Below, one piece after another: positions 31,499 through 41,058 of a stretch of 49,582 bases of DNA (position 1 is the stretch's first letter; every line of letters starts with the position of its first letter). Made by a program: the position numbers and the translations under genes. The notes under the pieces are model-generated. The model was not told where the DNA came from. It did no database searches and saw only the letters and a list, made by a program, of their open reading frames with translations. The stretch is from Paraburkholderia lacunae. GTDB taxonomy: Bacteria > Pseudomonadota > Gammaproteobacteria > Burkholderiales > Burkholderiaceae. Location of the stretch: assembly GCF_003353175.1 (NCBI RefSeq), contig NZ_QHKS01000041.1, forward strand, positions 1 to 49,582, read 5' to 3'.

Positions 31499-32725
31499 AT
31501 GAGCAGGAACCGCCTACGTCTCGCCTTTGCCGCACTCGCCGCGTTCGCCCTGTGTGCCGCTTGTCGTAAAGCGCCCACGCTGCCCACGGCCGGACCGATC
31601 GAGGTCACCGTGATGCAGGTCACGCAGCGCGACACGCCGGTCGATTTTGAATTTACCGCGCAAACGCAGAGTTCTCGCGAAGTCGAGATTCGCGCACGCG
31701 TCGACGGCTTTCTCGACAAGCGCGTCTATACCGAAGGGCAACTGGTTCATGCCGGACAGACGCTCTTCCTGATGGACCCCAAGCCCTTCGAGGCCGCGCT
31801 GCAAACCGCGAAAGGCGAGCTTGCGCAGCAGCAGGCAAGGCTAGGCGTCACGAAGGCGAACCTCGCGCGCGTCATTCCGCTGGCTGCGCAGAATGCGTTG
31901 AGCAAGAAGGATCTCGACGACGCGACCGGCAATGAAAAGCAGGCGGAAGCCGCGGTGATCGCCGCGCAGGGACAGGTGCAGACCGCCCAACTGAACCTGA
32001 GCTACACGACCATCAAATCGCCGCTCACCGGCCTGTCGAGCTTCGCCCGCCAGCAGGACGGCAGCTATGTGACGGCCGCCGCCTCCGGGCTGCTGACCTA
32101 CGTCTATCAGCTCGATCCGATGTGGGTCAACTTCAGCATTTCCGAGAATGAGCTGCTGAGGTACCGCGACGAGACCAGCAAAGGCCATCTGCGGTTTCCT
32201 GCCAACAACAACTTCGAAGTGACGGTGATCATGGCCGACGGCACCGAGTTTCCGGACCGCGGCCATATCGACTTCACCAATCCGGCCTTCAGCACGGAAA
32301 CCGGTACGTTCCTTGTTCGTGCGTCGTTCGCGAACCCGAATGGCACGCTGCGCCCCGGGCAGTTTGTCCGTGCGCGGGTGTCTGGTGCCACGCGTCCGAA
32401 CGCGATCCTCGTGCCGCAACGCGCGGTATTGCAGGGCGCGAAGAGTCACTTTGTGTGGGTCGTCGACAGCGATTCGAAAGCGCATCAACGGGTGGTCGAG
32501 GTCGGCGAGTGGCACGGCGACGACTGGTTCATCTCGCAGGGATTGCAGCCTGGCGAAAGGGTGGTCGTCGACGGTGCGATCCGCGTTGCCGCCGATACGC
32601 CGCTGAAGATCGTCGCAGCCCCAGCGGCGCCCGCAGCGCCCGCGGCACCCGCCGCAACCGAGGCGCCGGCGAGCGGAGCAGGAAAGGCCGGGGAGCGCAC
32701 AGCTGACACTACCGCGGCGAAGTGA
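31499..32725 (+). CDS. RND efflux periplasmic adaptor lipoprotein (membrane fusion protein)
   Basis: The product is 408 aa. The lipoprotein signal ends in FALCAAC, with Cys22. The hairpin and lipoyl regions include VEIRARVDGFLDKRVYTEGQ and LNLSYTTIKSPLTGLSSF. The beta-barrel region has RPGQFVRARVSGATRPNAIL and VPQRAVLQGAKSHFVWVVD. The C-terminus is an Ala/Pro repeat (PAAPAAPAAPAA) of unknown role. It links the inner-membrane RND pump to the outer-membrane channel encoded next. The gap to the pump gene is 13 bp. Confidence 0.95.
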   Translation: MSRNRLRLAFAALAAFALCAACRKAPTLPTAGPIEVTVMQVTQRDTPVDFEFTAQTQSSREVEIRARVDGFLDKRVYTEGQLVHAGQTLFLMDPKPFEAALQTAKGELAQQQARLGVTKANLARVIPLAAQNALSKKDLDDATGNEKQAEAAVIAAQGQVQTAQLNLSYTTIKSPLTGLSSFARQQDGSYVTAAASGLLTYVYQLDPMWVNFSISENELLRYRDETSKGHLRFPANNNFEVTVIMADGTEFPDRGHIDFTNPAFSTETGTFLVRASFANPNGTLRPGQFVRARVSGATRPNAILVPQRAVLQGAKSHFVWVVDSDSKAHQRVVEVGEWHGDDWFISQGLQPGERVVVDGAIRVAADTPLKIVAAPAAPAAPAAPAATEAPASGAGKAGERTADTTAAK

Positions 32726-32738
32726 GCCGGCCAGCGAC

Positions 32739-35700
32739 ATGAATCTCTCCCACTTCTGCATCGAGCGCCCGATTTTTGCGTCGGTGATATCGATTGTCAT
32801 CACGCTTGGCGGCGCCGTCGCAATGTTCAATCTGCCGATTGCGCAGTACCCGGACATCACGCCGCCGCAGATCACGATCGCCGCCAACTATCCGGGTGCG
32901 AGCGCCGATGTGGTCGCCAACAATGTGGCCGCGCCGATCGAGCAGCAGGTGAACGGCGCGGACAACATGATCTATATGAACTCGTCGAGTTCGGCGACCG
33001 GCAACCTGACCGTCAATGCGTTCTTTCAGATCGGCACCAACCCCGAGCTCGCGCAGGTCGACGTGCAGAACCGCGTGAACCTGGCGCTGCCGCAACTGCC
33101 ATCGTCGGTGCAGTCGCAAGGCATTCAGGTGCAGAAGAAATCGTCGGCGTTCATGATGGTGATCGCGATCTATTCGCCGACCGACCGCTACGACGCCACG
33201 TACATCGCCAACTACGCGAACATCTACGTGCTCGATGCGCTCAAGCGCGTGCCGGGCGCCAATCAGTCGAGCATTTTCGGCACGCCCGACTACGCGATGC
33301 GGATCTGGCTGAAGCCCGATCGCATGGCGCAACTGGGCGTCACGGCGGGCGACGTGCAGAGAGCGGTCGCCAACCAGAACCAGCAATTCGCCGTCGGCCG
33401 TCTCGGGCAGTCGCCGACCGGCGCGCCGGTCGAACAGTCGTTCGCGGTCACCACCACCGGCCGCCTGAGCGACCCTGCCGAGTTCGACAACATCATCATT
33501 CGCGCCGCTAACGGCGATGCGGCGATCGTGCGGCTCAAGGACATCGGCCGCGCCGCGCTCGGGCAGAAGGACTATTCGATCCGCAGCCGCTTTCAGGGCA
33601 AGCCGGCCACCGTTATCGCGGTGTATCAGCAGCCTGGCGCCAACGCGCTGGACGTGTCGAAGCAGGTTCATGCGACGCTCGCCGAGATGAAAAAGAGCTT
33701 TCCGGAGGGGCTCGAATACAGCATCGCGATGGACACGACCGATTTCACCCGCGCGTCGATCACGGATGTCGTCCACACGTTCTTCGAAGCGCTCGTGCTG
33801 GTCGTGATCGTCGTGTTCGTGTTCCTGCAAAGCCTGCGCGCGACGCTGATTCCGGTGCTGGCGGTGCCGGTATCGATCCTCGGCACCTTCATGGGGATGC
33901 TCGCGCTCGGTTTCTCGATCAACATGCTGACGCTGTTCGGCATGGTGCTCGCGATCGGCATTGTGGTGGACGACGCGATCGTCGTGATCGAGAACGTCGA
34001 GCGCAACATGAGTGTGCACAAGCTGAGTCCGAAAGACGCCGCCAAGCGGGCGATGGACGAAGTCGCCGGCCCGGTCGTCGCGATCGTGCTGGTGCTGTGC
34101 GCGGTGTTTGTGCCGGTCGCGTTTCTCGGCGGCATCACGGGCCAGTTGTACAAGCAGTTCGCGATCACGATCGCGATCTCGGTGATTTTCTCAGGCGTGG
34201 TTGCATTGACGCTCTCGCCGGCCCTCGCCGCGCTGCTGCTCAAGCCGGGTCACCACGAAAAACGCGGCTTCTTCAGATGGTTCGACAATCGCTTTGAAAG
34301 GATGACGAACAGCTATTCGAACGTCGTCAAACTGGTCATCAAGCGCTTCGTGGTCGCGCTGTTGCTGTTTGTCGGAATGATCGCGCTGGCGGTCGTCATG
34401 ATGCGCTCGATACCCACGTCATTTCTGCCGCCCGAAGACCAGGGCTACCTGCTCGGCGCGGTCATCATGCCGGACGCCGCGAGCCTCGATCGCACCGGCG
34501 AAGTCTCGCAGCGTGTCACGGACTACTTCATGAAGCAGCCGGCGGTGAGCAGCGTGACGGTCGTCGACGGCTTCAGTCTGCTCGACAGCCAGAACAAGAA
34601 CAATGCAGGCGCGTTTTTCATCGGCTTCAAGGGTTTCGACGAACGCTACAAGTTCGCCAACATCAAGACGCAAAACGCGCGGGCCGTGCTGATCGACGCG
34701 TACCAGAACCTCTCGAAAGTGAAGGAGGGGATCATCCTGCCGGTCAATCCGCCGTCGATTCCGGGGCTGGGTACGACAGGCGGCACCGAGATGTGGATTC
34801 AGAGCAAGGGCGACGCGACCATCGCGCAGCTCGCCGGTGTGGTGCAGGACTTCATGGACAAGGCGAAGAAGCGGCCCGAACTGGCGCGCGTGACCTCCAC
34901 CTTCAATGCGTCCGCGCAACAGTTGCTGGTCGACGTCGATCGGGACAAGTCGGAAACGCTCGGCGTGCCGATCGAAGAAGTGTATAGCGCGATGCAGACG
35001 ATGTTCGGCTCGCTGTACGTGTCGCAGTTCAATCGTTCCAGCCGGCTGTGGCAGGTCATCCTGCAGGCCGAGCCGTCCTACCGGCTTTCGCCGCAGGACC
35101 TCAACCAGCTCTACGTGCGCAGCAGGACGAACAACATGGTGCCGCTCAAGGCGGTGGTGACGTCGAAGTACGTCACCGGACCGGACCTCATTACCCGCTT
35201 CAACAATTTTCCAGCGGTCAAGATCACCGCCAACGGCGCACCGGGCTACAGCTCCGGGCAGGTCATCTCGACGCTCGAGGAAGTCGCCGACGAGGTGATG
35301 CCGCCGGGCTACGGCGTCGGCTGGAGCGGGGAGGCCTTCGAGGCGCGGCAGTCGGGCAGCACATCGGGTCTCGTCTTCGTGTTCGGCCTCGTGATGGTGT
35401 TCCTGATTCTCGCCGCGCAATACGAGAAATGGAGCCTGCCGTTCGGCGTACTGATGGCGGTGCCATTCGCGCTGTTCGGCGCGCTGCTTGCGATTCTGCT
35501 GCGCGGCCTCGATAACGACGTGTACTTCCAGATCGGCCTGACGATGCTGGTCGCGCTTGCGGCCAAGAACGCGATCCTGATTTTCGAGTTCGCGGTGCTG
35601 AACCGCGAAGCGGGCGGGTCGGTATACGACGCCGCTGTCACTGCGGCGACCGAACGGTTGCGGCCGATCATCATGACGTCGCTCGCTTTCATCCTCGGTT

Positions 35701-35972
35701 GCGTGCCGCTTGCCATTGCGTTAGGGGCGTCGGCTAACAGCCGGCATTCGATCGGTACCGGCGTGATCGGCGGCATGCTCGGCGCAACGGTGATTGCGGT
35801 GTTCTTCATCCCGATGTTCTTCTACGTGCTGGAGTCGATGTCGGAAAAGAGCGGCAGCAAGAAGACACCGGGAGCAAGCGGCGGAGCCGGGGGACAGGAG
35901 CCGGCTCCGGCTGTGCAACCTGGCTCGGGCGGCCCGTCGATCACGCCGTCCGCGCGACATGAGGATGACTGA
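32739..35972 (+). CDS. RND (HAE-1 type) multidrug efflux permease
   Basis: The product is 1077 aa, somewhat longer than AcrB because of a disordered Gly/Pro tail. It starts with MNLSHFCIERPIFASVISIV. The proton-relay region in TM4 is FGMVLAIGIVVDDAIVVIEN, with the paired Asp residues. The second half repeats with LAAKNAILIFEFAVLNREAG and LRPIIMTSLAFILGCVPLAI. It uses the proton gradient to expel drugs, solvents or lipophilic metabolites through the adaptor and channel encoded on either side. Substrates are not predictable. The stop overlaps the region of the next start. Confidence 0.96.
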   Translation: MNLSHFCIERPIFASVISIVITLGGAVAMFNLPIAQYPDITPPQITIAANYPGASADVVANNVAAPIEQQVNGADNMIYMNSSSSATGNLTVNAFFQIGTNPELAQVDVQNRVNLALPQLPSSVQSQGIQVQKKSSAFMMVIAIYSPTDRYDATYIANYANIYVLDALKRVPGANQSSIFGTPDYAMRIWLKPDRMAQLGVTAGDVQRAVANQNQQFAVGRLGQSPTGAPVEQSFAVTTTGRLSDPAEFDNIIIRAANGDAAIVRLKDIGRAALGQKDYSIRSRFQGKPATVIAVYQQPGANALDVSKQVHATLAEMKKSFPEGLEYSIAMDTTDFTRASITDVVHTFFEALVLVVIVVFVFLQSLRATLIPVLAVPVSILGTFMGMLALGFSINMLTLFGMVLAIGIVVDDAIVVIENVERNMSVHKLSPKDAAKRAMDEVAGPVVAIVLVLCAVFVPVAFLGGITGQLYKQFAITIAISVIFSGVVALTLSPALAALLLKPGHHEKRGFFRWFDNRFERMTNSYSNVVKLVIKRFVVALLLFVGMIALAVVMMRSIPTSFLPPEDQGYLLGAVIMPDAASLDRTGEVSQRVTDYFMKQPAVSSVTVVDGFSLLDSQNKNNAGAFFIGFKGFDERYKFANIKTQNARAVLIDAYQNLSKVKEGIILPVNPPSIPGLGTTGGTEMWIQSKGDATIAQLAGVVQDFMDKAKKRPELARVTSTFNASAQQLLVDVDRDKSETLGVPIEEVYSAMQTMFGSLYVSQFNRSSRLWQVILQAEPSYRLSPQDLNQLYVRSRTNNMVPLKAVVTSKYVTGPDLITRFNNFPAVKITANGAPGYSSGQVISTLEEVADEVMPPGYGVGWSGEAFEARQSGSTSGLVFVFGLVMVFLILAAQYEKWSLPFGVLMAVPFALFGALLAILLRGLDNDVYFQIGLTMLVALAAKNAILIFEFAVLNREAGGSVYDAAVTAATERLRPIIMTSLAFILGCVPLAIALGASANSRHSIGTGVIGGMLGATVIAVFFIPMFFYVLESMSEKSGSKKTPGASGGAGGQEPAPAVQPGSGGPSITPSARHEDD

Positions 35973-35973
35973 C

Positions 35974-37464
35974 ATGCGCGGCTCAGCGTTCCTGCTGCGT
36001 GTGATGCCGGCCCTGCTCCTGACGCTCGGACTGAATGGCTGTCTGTTCGGCCCCGACTACGTACGGCCGAAGGTGGCGACGCCCGCAACGTTTCGTTTCG
36101 AAACGAACGAAGCGGCCGAGCTCGCCAATGCGCCATGGTGGGAGCAATTTCAGGATCCCGCATTGAACGATCTGATTGCGGCAGCGCTCGCGGATAACAA
36201 GGATGTGAAGATCGCCGCCGCTCGCGTCGATCAGTTTCTCGGACAGTTCGTCACGACTCGCTCGGCGCTGTTTCCGCAGATCAGCGCGGGCTTCGACGCG
36301 TCGCGCCAGCGTGCTTCGCAGGCGGGCCCGACACCGTTGCCGCCCGGCGTCGGCCCGGTATTCAACGAGTTTCAGGCGCCGCTCATGGTCGCGTGGGAAA
36401 TCGACCTGTTCGGCAAGGTACGGCGCCAAACCGAAGCGGCACGCGCGAGCCTGCTGGCAAGCGAGGAAGGCCGCCGCGCGACGATCCTGTCGCTGGTCGC
36501 GTCGGTTGCCACCGCCTACATCAATCTGCGCGATCTCGATGCGCAACTGGCGATCGCCAAGGCGACGACAGACAGCCGCGCCGGATCGGTGAAAGTTTTC
36601 CAGGCGCGCTTTTCAGGCGGCGACGTATCGCAGATGGAGCTTGCGCAAAGCCAGTCGGAATATGAGGCATCGCTCGCGGCCATTCCACAGATCGAGACGC
36701 AGATCGCCCAGCAGGAGGACGCCCTCTCGGTCCTGCTCGGCCACAACCCCGGCGCGATCCCGCGCGGCCGCGAACTGGCCGAACTGGCGGTGCCCGCTGT
36801 GCCTGCGGGGCTGCCATCCGATCTGCTCGAGCGCCGCCCCGATCTGCGGCAGGCGGAGCAGAACCTGATCGCCGCCAATGCGCTGATCGGCGCCGCGCGC
36901 GCGCTGTACTTTCCGTCGATTTCGCTCACGGGCCTGTTTGGATCGGTCAGCGGACAGTTCTCAAAGCTGTTCACCGGTCCCGCGCGCGTGTGGTCGTATG
37001 CCGGCTCCGTGACGGTGCCGATCTTTACCGCGGGCAGTATCGGCGGTCAGGTTCAGCAGGCTGAGGCGCAGCAGCAACAGGCACTGTTCCAGTATCAGCA
37101 AACGATCCAGGTGGCGTTCCAGGAAGTCGACGATGCGCTGATCGCCTTGCAAAAATCGCGCGAGCAGCTTGTCGTGCAGGGTCGGCAGGTCGACGCGCTG
37201 CGCAACTATGCGCGATTGGCGCGGCTGCGTTACGAAGGGGGCTACACGAGTTATATCGAGGTGCTGGACGCCGAACGCAGTCTGTTCAACGCGCAACTCA
37301 GCTATACGCAAACCCATGGCGTGGTGTTCAACTCGCTGATTGGTCTTTACAAGGCAATGGGCGGCGGATGGGTCGTACAAGCCGAGGGCATGACAGGCCG
37401 CGTCATGCAGCAGGGTGCTGCGGTGCATGGAGCGAATGAAGCCGCGACGGAGCAGCCGCAATGA
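35974..37464 (+). CDS. Outer membrane efflux lipoprotein (OprM/NodT family)
   Basis: The product is 496 aa from the ATG at 35974, one base after the pump stop, with GAGG at 35961-35964. In-frame ATGs at 35959 and 35965 are alternatives. The lipobox is GLNGC with Cys23. Two repeated outer-membrane-efflux domains follow (WWEQFQDPALNDLIAAALAD; FQAPLMVAWEIDLFGKVRRQ; LERRPDLRQAEQNLIAANAL). It forms the trimeric TolC-like channel of the pump. The last 4 bp overlap the pqiA start, which physically fuses the efflux and pqi transcription units. Confidence 0.95.
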   Translation: MRGSAFLLRVMPALLLTLGLNGCLFGPDYVRPKVATPATFRFETNEAAELANAPWWEQFQDPALNDLIAAALADNKDVKIAAARVDQFLGQFVTTRSALFPQISAGFDASRQRASQAGPTPLPPGVGPVFNEFQAPLMVAWEIDLFGKVRRQTEAARASLLASEEGRRATILSLVASVATAYINLRDLDAQLAIAKATTDSRAGSVKVFQARFSGGDVSQMELAQSQSEYEASLAAIPQIETQIAQQEDALSVLLGHNPGAIPRGRELAELAVPAVPAGLPSDLLERRPDLRQAEQNLIAANALIGAARALYFPSISLTGLFGSVSGQFSKLFTGPARVWSYAGSVTVPIFTAGSIGGQVQQAEAQQQQALFQYQQTIQVAFQEVDDALIALQKSREQLVVQGRQVDALRNYARLARLRYEGGYTSYIEVLDAERSLFNAQLSYTQTHGVVFNSLIGLYKAMGGGWVVQAEGMTGRVMQQGAAVHGANEAATEQPQ

Positions 37465-38762
37465 CAGCTTCAACGATTACTCCAGCGACCACTCCAGCGA
37501 AAAGCGCGCGCCTCATCGCCTGCCACGAATGCGATCTGCTGCAACGCGAAGCGCCGTTGACAGGCGAAGGTGTGTTGCGCTGCTGCCGCTGTCGCGCGGA
37601 GCTGTACCGCAACCATCCGAACAGCCTCGACCGGGCGCTGGCCTTCACGCTCACGTCGATTGTGTTGTTCGTGATCAGCAACGTGCATCCGATCGTCGGC
37701 CTGGCGGTCAACGGCGACCTCGTGCAGACGACTTTGCTGGGTGCCGTCCGGATCCTGTACAACGACGGCATGTGGCCGCTCGCGGGGCTCGTGTTCGCGA
37801 CGACATTCCTGATGCCGCTATTGCAGACGACCTGCATGGCGTACATGCTGGTGCCGCTGCGGCTTTATCGCCTGCCGTACCGGGCCGACGTGGTGTTTCG
37901 TCTCATGCAACTGGCGCGGCCGTGGGGCATGACGGAGGTTCTGATCCTCGGCATGCTGGTAGCGCTGGTCAAGCTGGCGCATATCGCCAGTGTCGTGCCG
38001 GGTGTGGCGCTCTGGTCGTTTGGCACGCTCATGCTGCTGCTCGCGGCCGCCAGCGCCGCATTCGATCCCCACGAGCTCTGGCAGCGCATGGGCGACCGCT
38101 ACAGCGGCGCACCGGATCCGGACCAGCTCGCGACCCCATCCGCACGCACAGCGCTGGCCAGCGGTCTGATGACCTGCCACAGTTGCGGGTTGTTGACGAA
38201 ATCGGACGCGCATCTGCACGACGCCAGTTGTCCACGCTGCGGCGCGCATCTTCACCCGCGCAAACCGGCGAGCTACTCGCGCACGTGGGCGTTCCTGATC
38301 GCTGCGATGGTGCTGTACATCCCGGCCAACGTGTTGCCCGTCATGAACACCAGTTCGCTGTTCGGCTCGCAGAAAGACACGATTCTGAGCGGCGTGGTCT
38401 ACCTCTGGATCTCCGGTTCGTGGCCTCTCGCCGTCGTGGTGTTTATCGCGAGCATTGCCGTGCCGATGCTCAAGATCATCGCGATCATGTACCTCGTGAT
38501 CTCGACGCAGCGGCGCTCGGCCGTGCTATTGCAGCAGAGAACGCGCATCTACCGGCTGGTGGAACTCGTCGGCCGCTGGTCGATGCTCGATATCTATGTC
38601 ATCACCATTCTCGTCGCGCTCGTGCAGTTCAATGCGCTCGCGACGATCCAGGCTGGGCCGGCCGCCGTTGCGTTTGGCGCGGTGGTCGTGCTGACGATGT
38701 TCGCGGCCATGTCGTTCGACCCGCGTCTGATCTGGGACGCGGCGGAGGCTCATCATGGCTAA
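37461..38762 (+). CDS. pqiA: PqiA-family integral membrane protein
   Basis: The product is 433 aa. It has two homologous halves, each starting with a four-cysteine zinc-binding motif: CHECD with CCRCR near residues 21-47, and CHSCG with CPRCGAH near 235-258. Each half is followed by about four transmembrane helices (RALAFTLTSIVLFVISNVHP; GSWPLAVVVFIASIAVPMLK). PqiA is the inner-membrane partner of the MCE protein PqiB in lipid trafficking between membranes. The ATG overlaps the channel gene by 4 bp and the stop overlaps pqiB by 8 bp. Confidence 0.94.
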   Translation: MTASTITPATTPAKSARLIACHECDLLQREAPLTGEGVLRCCRCRAELYRNHPNSLDRALAFTLTSIVLFVISNVHPIVGLAVNGDLVQTTLLGAVRILYNDGMWPLAGLVFATTFLMPLLQTTCMAYMLVPLRLYRLPYRADVVFRLMQLARPWGMTEVLILGMLVALVKLAHIASVVPGVALWSFGTLMLLLAAASAAFDPHELWQRMGDRYSGAPDPDQLATPSARTALASGLMTCHSCGLLTKSDAHLHDASCPRCGAHLHPRKPASYSRTWAFLIAAMVLYIPANVLPVMNTSSLFGSQKDTILSGVVYLWISGSWPLAVVVFIASIAVPMLKIIAIMYLVISTQRRSAVLLQQRTRIYRLVELVGRWSMLDIYVITILVALVQFNALATIQAGPAAVAFGAVVVLTMFAAMSFDPRLIWDAAEAHHG

Positions 38763-40374
38763 ACCTCCCGGTCAGCCGGAGTCGCCGGATCTCCCCGAAG
38801 CGGTGGCCACGCCTCGCTCGCGCTGGCGCATGCAGATCGTCTGGCTGGTGCCGATCGTGGCCGTGCTGATTGGCGGCTGGCTGGCCGTGAAGGCCGTCCT
38901 CGAGCAAGGGCCGACGGTCACCATCAGCTTCGCCACCGGCGAAGGTCTCGAAGCCGGCAAGACCAAGATCAAGTTCAAGAACGTGGACGTTGGCGTGGTG
39001 AAGAGCGTGACCTTGTCGAGAGACCATCGCAGCGTCGTGGCGACCGCTGAGCTTGTCAAGGACGCGTCGAACATGCTGGTCGACGATACGCGCTTCTGGG
39101 TCGTGCGCCCGCGCATTTCCGGGGGCACGGTATCGGGGATCGGCACGCTGCTGTCCGGTTCCTTCATTGGCATGGATCTGGGAGCCTCGACGAGGTCGCG
39201 GCGCGACTATGTCGGACTCGAGTCGCCACCGGTATTCGCCAGCGGCGTACCGGGGCGGGAGTTCGTGCTGAAGAGCGAGGATATGGGCTCGCTGGATGTC
39301 GGCTCTCCTGTCTTCTTCAGACGCCTGCAGGTCGGACAGATCACGGCGTATTCGCTCGACGCGGACGGCAAGGGCGTCACGCTGCGGGTCTTCATCAACG
39401 CGCCTTATGACAAGTACGTGCAGAGCGATACGCGCTTCTGGCATGCAAGCGGTGTCGACGTGTCTCTGGGTACCGATGGCGTCAAGGTCAACACGCAATC
39501 GGTGGTGGCGATCCTGATCGGCGGTCTTGCGTTCCAGACGCCAGATGAGACTGCCGGTCAGCCCGAGGCCGCCGTTCGTACCGAATTTTTGCTGTTCCAC
39601 GATCGTGCGGAGGCGATGAAGCGCCACGATCGCATTGTCGATACCTATGTATTCAATTTTAACGACTCGGTGCGGGGGTTGACGGTCGGTGCGCCGGTCG
39701 ATTTCCGCGGCATCGTGGTGGGCGAGGTGGCAGCGATCTATACGCGCTTCGATCCAGTCAGGAAGCTGTTCAGCATTCCGGTGGAAATTCACCTTTATCC
39801 AGAGCGCTTCACTTCACGTTACCAGTCGGGCGGGGCCGGAGGCAGGCTCGCATCGAATCCCCACCAGATGGCGGAATGGCTGGTCGCACACGGCTTGCGT
39901 GCGCAGCTGCGAACCGGAAACCTGTTGACCGGACAGCTGTATATCGCGCTCGACTTCTTCCCCGCTGCGCCCAAAGCCGAGGTGAACTGGAGCGTGAACC
40001 CGCCGGAAATTCCGACCGTGCCGGGTGGACTGCAATCGCTGCAGGATTCGGTGACCAGTCTGGTGGCCAAGCTGAACAAGATCCCGTTCGAAGGCCTCGG
40101 CAAGGACGCACAAAAGACGCTGGCGGATGCGGATTCGCTTCTCAAACTGTTGCGCACCGAGGTCATGCCGCAGGCTCGGGACACGCTCGCCGCTGCGCAG
40201 ACGACGCTGGACTCGGCGAACGGTGCGTTGCAGCCGAACTCGGCGCTGCAGCAGGGCACCACCGATGCGATGCGCGAACTTGCCCGCACCGCGGCCGCAT
40301 TCCGCACGCTCGCGGATTACCTCGACCGTCATCCTGAGGCGCTGATTCGCGGCAAACCGGGGGATAACAAGTGA
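38755..40374 (+). CDS. pqiB: PqiB-family MCE intermembrane transport protein
   Basis: The product is 539 aa, close to E. coli PqiB. One N-terminal transmembrane helix (IVWLVPIVAVLIGGWLAVKA) is followed by three MCE domains in the periplasm. They start around VTISFATGEGLEAGKTKIKF, around LKSEDMGSLDVGSPVFFRRL and around YVFNFNDSVRGLTVGAPVDF. A C-terminal coiled region follows (LQSLQDSVTSLVAKLNKIPF). MCE rings build a hydrophobic tunnel across the periplasm. The gene overlaps pqiA and pqiC at its ends. Confidence 0.95.
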   Translation: MAKPPGQPESPDLPEAVATPRSRWRMQIVWLVPIVAVLIGGWLAVKAVLEQGPTVTISFATGEGLEAGKTKIKFKNVDVGVVKSVTLSRDHRSVVATAELVKDASNMLVDDTRFWVVRPRISGGTVSGIGTLLSGSFIGMDLGASTRSRRDYVGLESPPVFASGVPGREFVLKSEDMGSLDVGSPVFFRRLQVGQITAYSLDADGKGVTLRVFINAPYDKYVQSDTRFWHASGVDVSLGTDGVKVNTQSVVAILIGGLAFQTPDETAGQPEAAVRTEFLLFHDRAEAMKRHDRIVDTYVFNFNDSVRGLTVGAPVDFRGIVVGEVAAIYTRFDPVRKLFSIPVEIHLYPERFTSRYQSGGAGGRLASNPHQMAEWLVAHGLRAQLRTGNLLTGQLYIALDFFPAAPKAEVNWSVNPPEIPTVPGGLQSLQDSVTSLVAKLNKIPFEGLGKDAQKTLADADSLLKLLRTEVMPQARDTLAAAQTTLDSANGALQPNSALQQGTTDAMRELARTAAAFRTLADYLDRHPEALIRGKPGDNK

Positions 40375-40958
40375 TGCGCCTATCCTTACTCGTCGCATTC
40401 GCACTGGCTGTGCTCACGCTGGCCGGTTGCGCCTCGCCAAAGGCCGACTTCTACACGCTGAGTCCGGAAGCGCCACGCGAAAGCGCCCGTCCTGCTACGC
40501 CGATTGTCGTCCTGATAGGGTCGGTCAACGTGCCCGAACTCGTCGACCGGCCGCAGATCGTGGTTCGCGCCGGCGCCAATCAGGTGACGATGAACGAATT
40601 CGCCCGCTGGGCGGACTCGTTGAAGAGCCAGATTCCGCGTGTGCTTGCCGCCGACGTCGCCCAGGAGCTGAACAGCCCGCGCGTGTCCGCTTACCCGATG
40701 GCCGGAGATATGACCGCGGTCTGGCGCGTGCAGATCGACGTCCAGCGCTTTGACGCCACGCTCGGCGACGCGGTCACCGTCGAGGTGTTGTGGTCCGTGT
40801 CGCCGCCCGGCAAACGTGCGCCGCTCAGCGGTCGCAGCACCGTGCGCGAGCCCTGCGCCGGCGCCGGCTACGATGCCGTGGTGGCCGCTTATAGCCGGGC
40901 CTTCGCCACGGTCAGCGGCGATATCTCCGCCTCGATCCGTTCGGCGGCGCCGCTCTGA
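40374..40958 (+). CDS. pqiC: PqiC-family outer membrane lipoprotein (ABC-type transport auxiliary)
   Basis: The product is 194 aa from the ATG at 40374, which shares a base with the pqiB stop; a GTG at 40371 is also possible. The lipobox is LTLAGC with Cys19, followed by KADFYTLSPEAPRES, the standard opening of the family. VNVPELVDRPQIVVRAGANQ and RWADSLKSQIPRVLAADV are conserved. PqiC docks on the outer-membrane end of the PqiB ring. It is the last gene of the efflux-pqi operon. Confidence 0.93.
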   Translation: MRLSLLVAFALAVLTLAGCASPKADFYTLSPEAPRESARPATPIVVLIGSVNVPELVDRPQIVVRAGANQVTMNEFARWADSLKSQIPRVLAADVAQELNSPRVSAYPMAGDMTAVWRVQIDVQRFDATLGDAVTVEVLWSVSPPGKRAPLSGRSTVREPCAGAGYDAVVAAYSRAFATVSGDISASIRSAAPL

Positions 40959-40961
40959 AAC

Positions 40962-40977
40962 GCGGCGAAAGCGCCGC
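40962..40977. terminator. Short hairpin after pqiC
   Basis: GCGGCG-AAAG-CGCCGC forms a 6-bp GC stem 3 bp after the pqiC stop, in the gap between convergent genes. No T-run follows, so its strength is doubtful. Confidence 0.45.
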
Positions 40978-40987
40978 AATGTACGGT

Positions 40988-41027
40988 GCCATCTAAGGCC
41001 ATCCAAGGCCATCCAGGGCCATGCGCG
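40988..41027. repeat. 10-bp tandem repeats
   Basis: GCCATCTAAG, GCCATCCAAG, GCCATCCAGG and a degenerate GCCATGCGCG follow one another in the intergenic gap between pqiC and the convergent ctlX gene. No function is apparent; slippage is a sufficient explanation. Confidence 0.8.
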
Positions 41028-41058
41028 AGGCCTCATCGCATTCATCCCGGCACACCTG

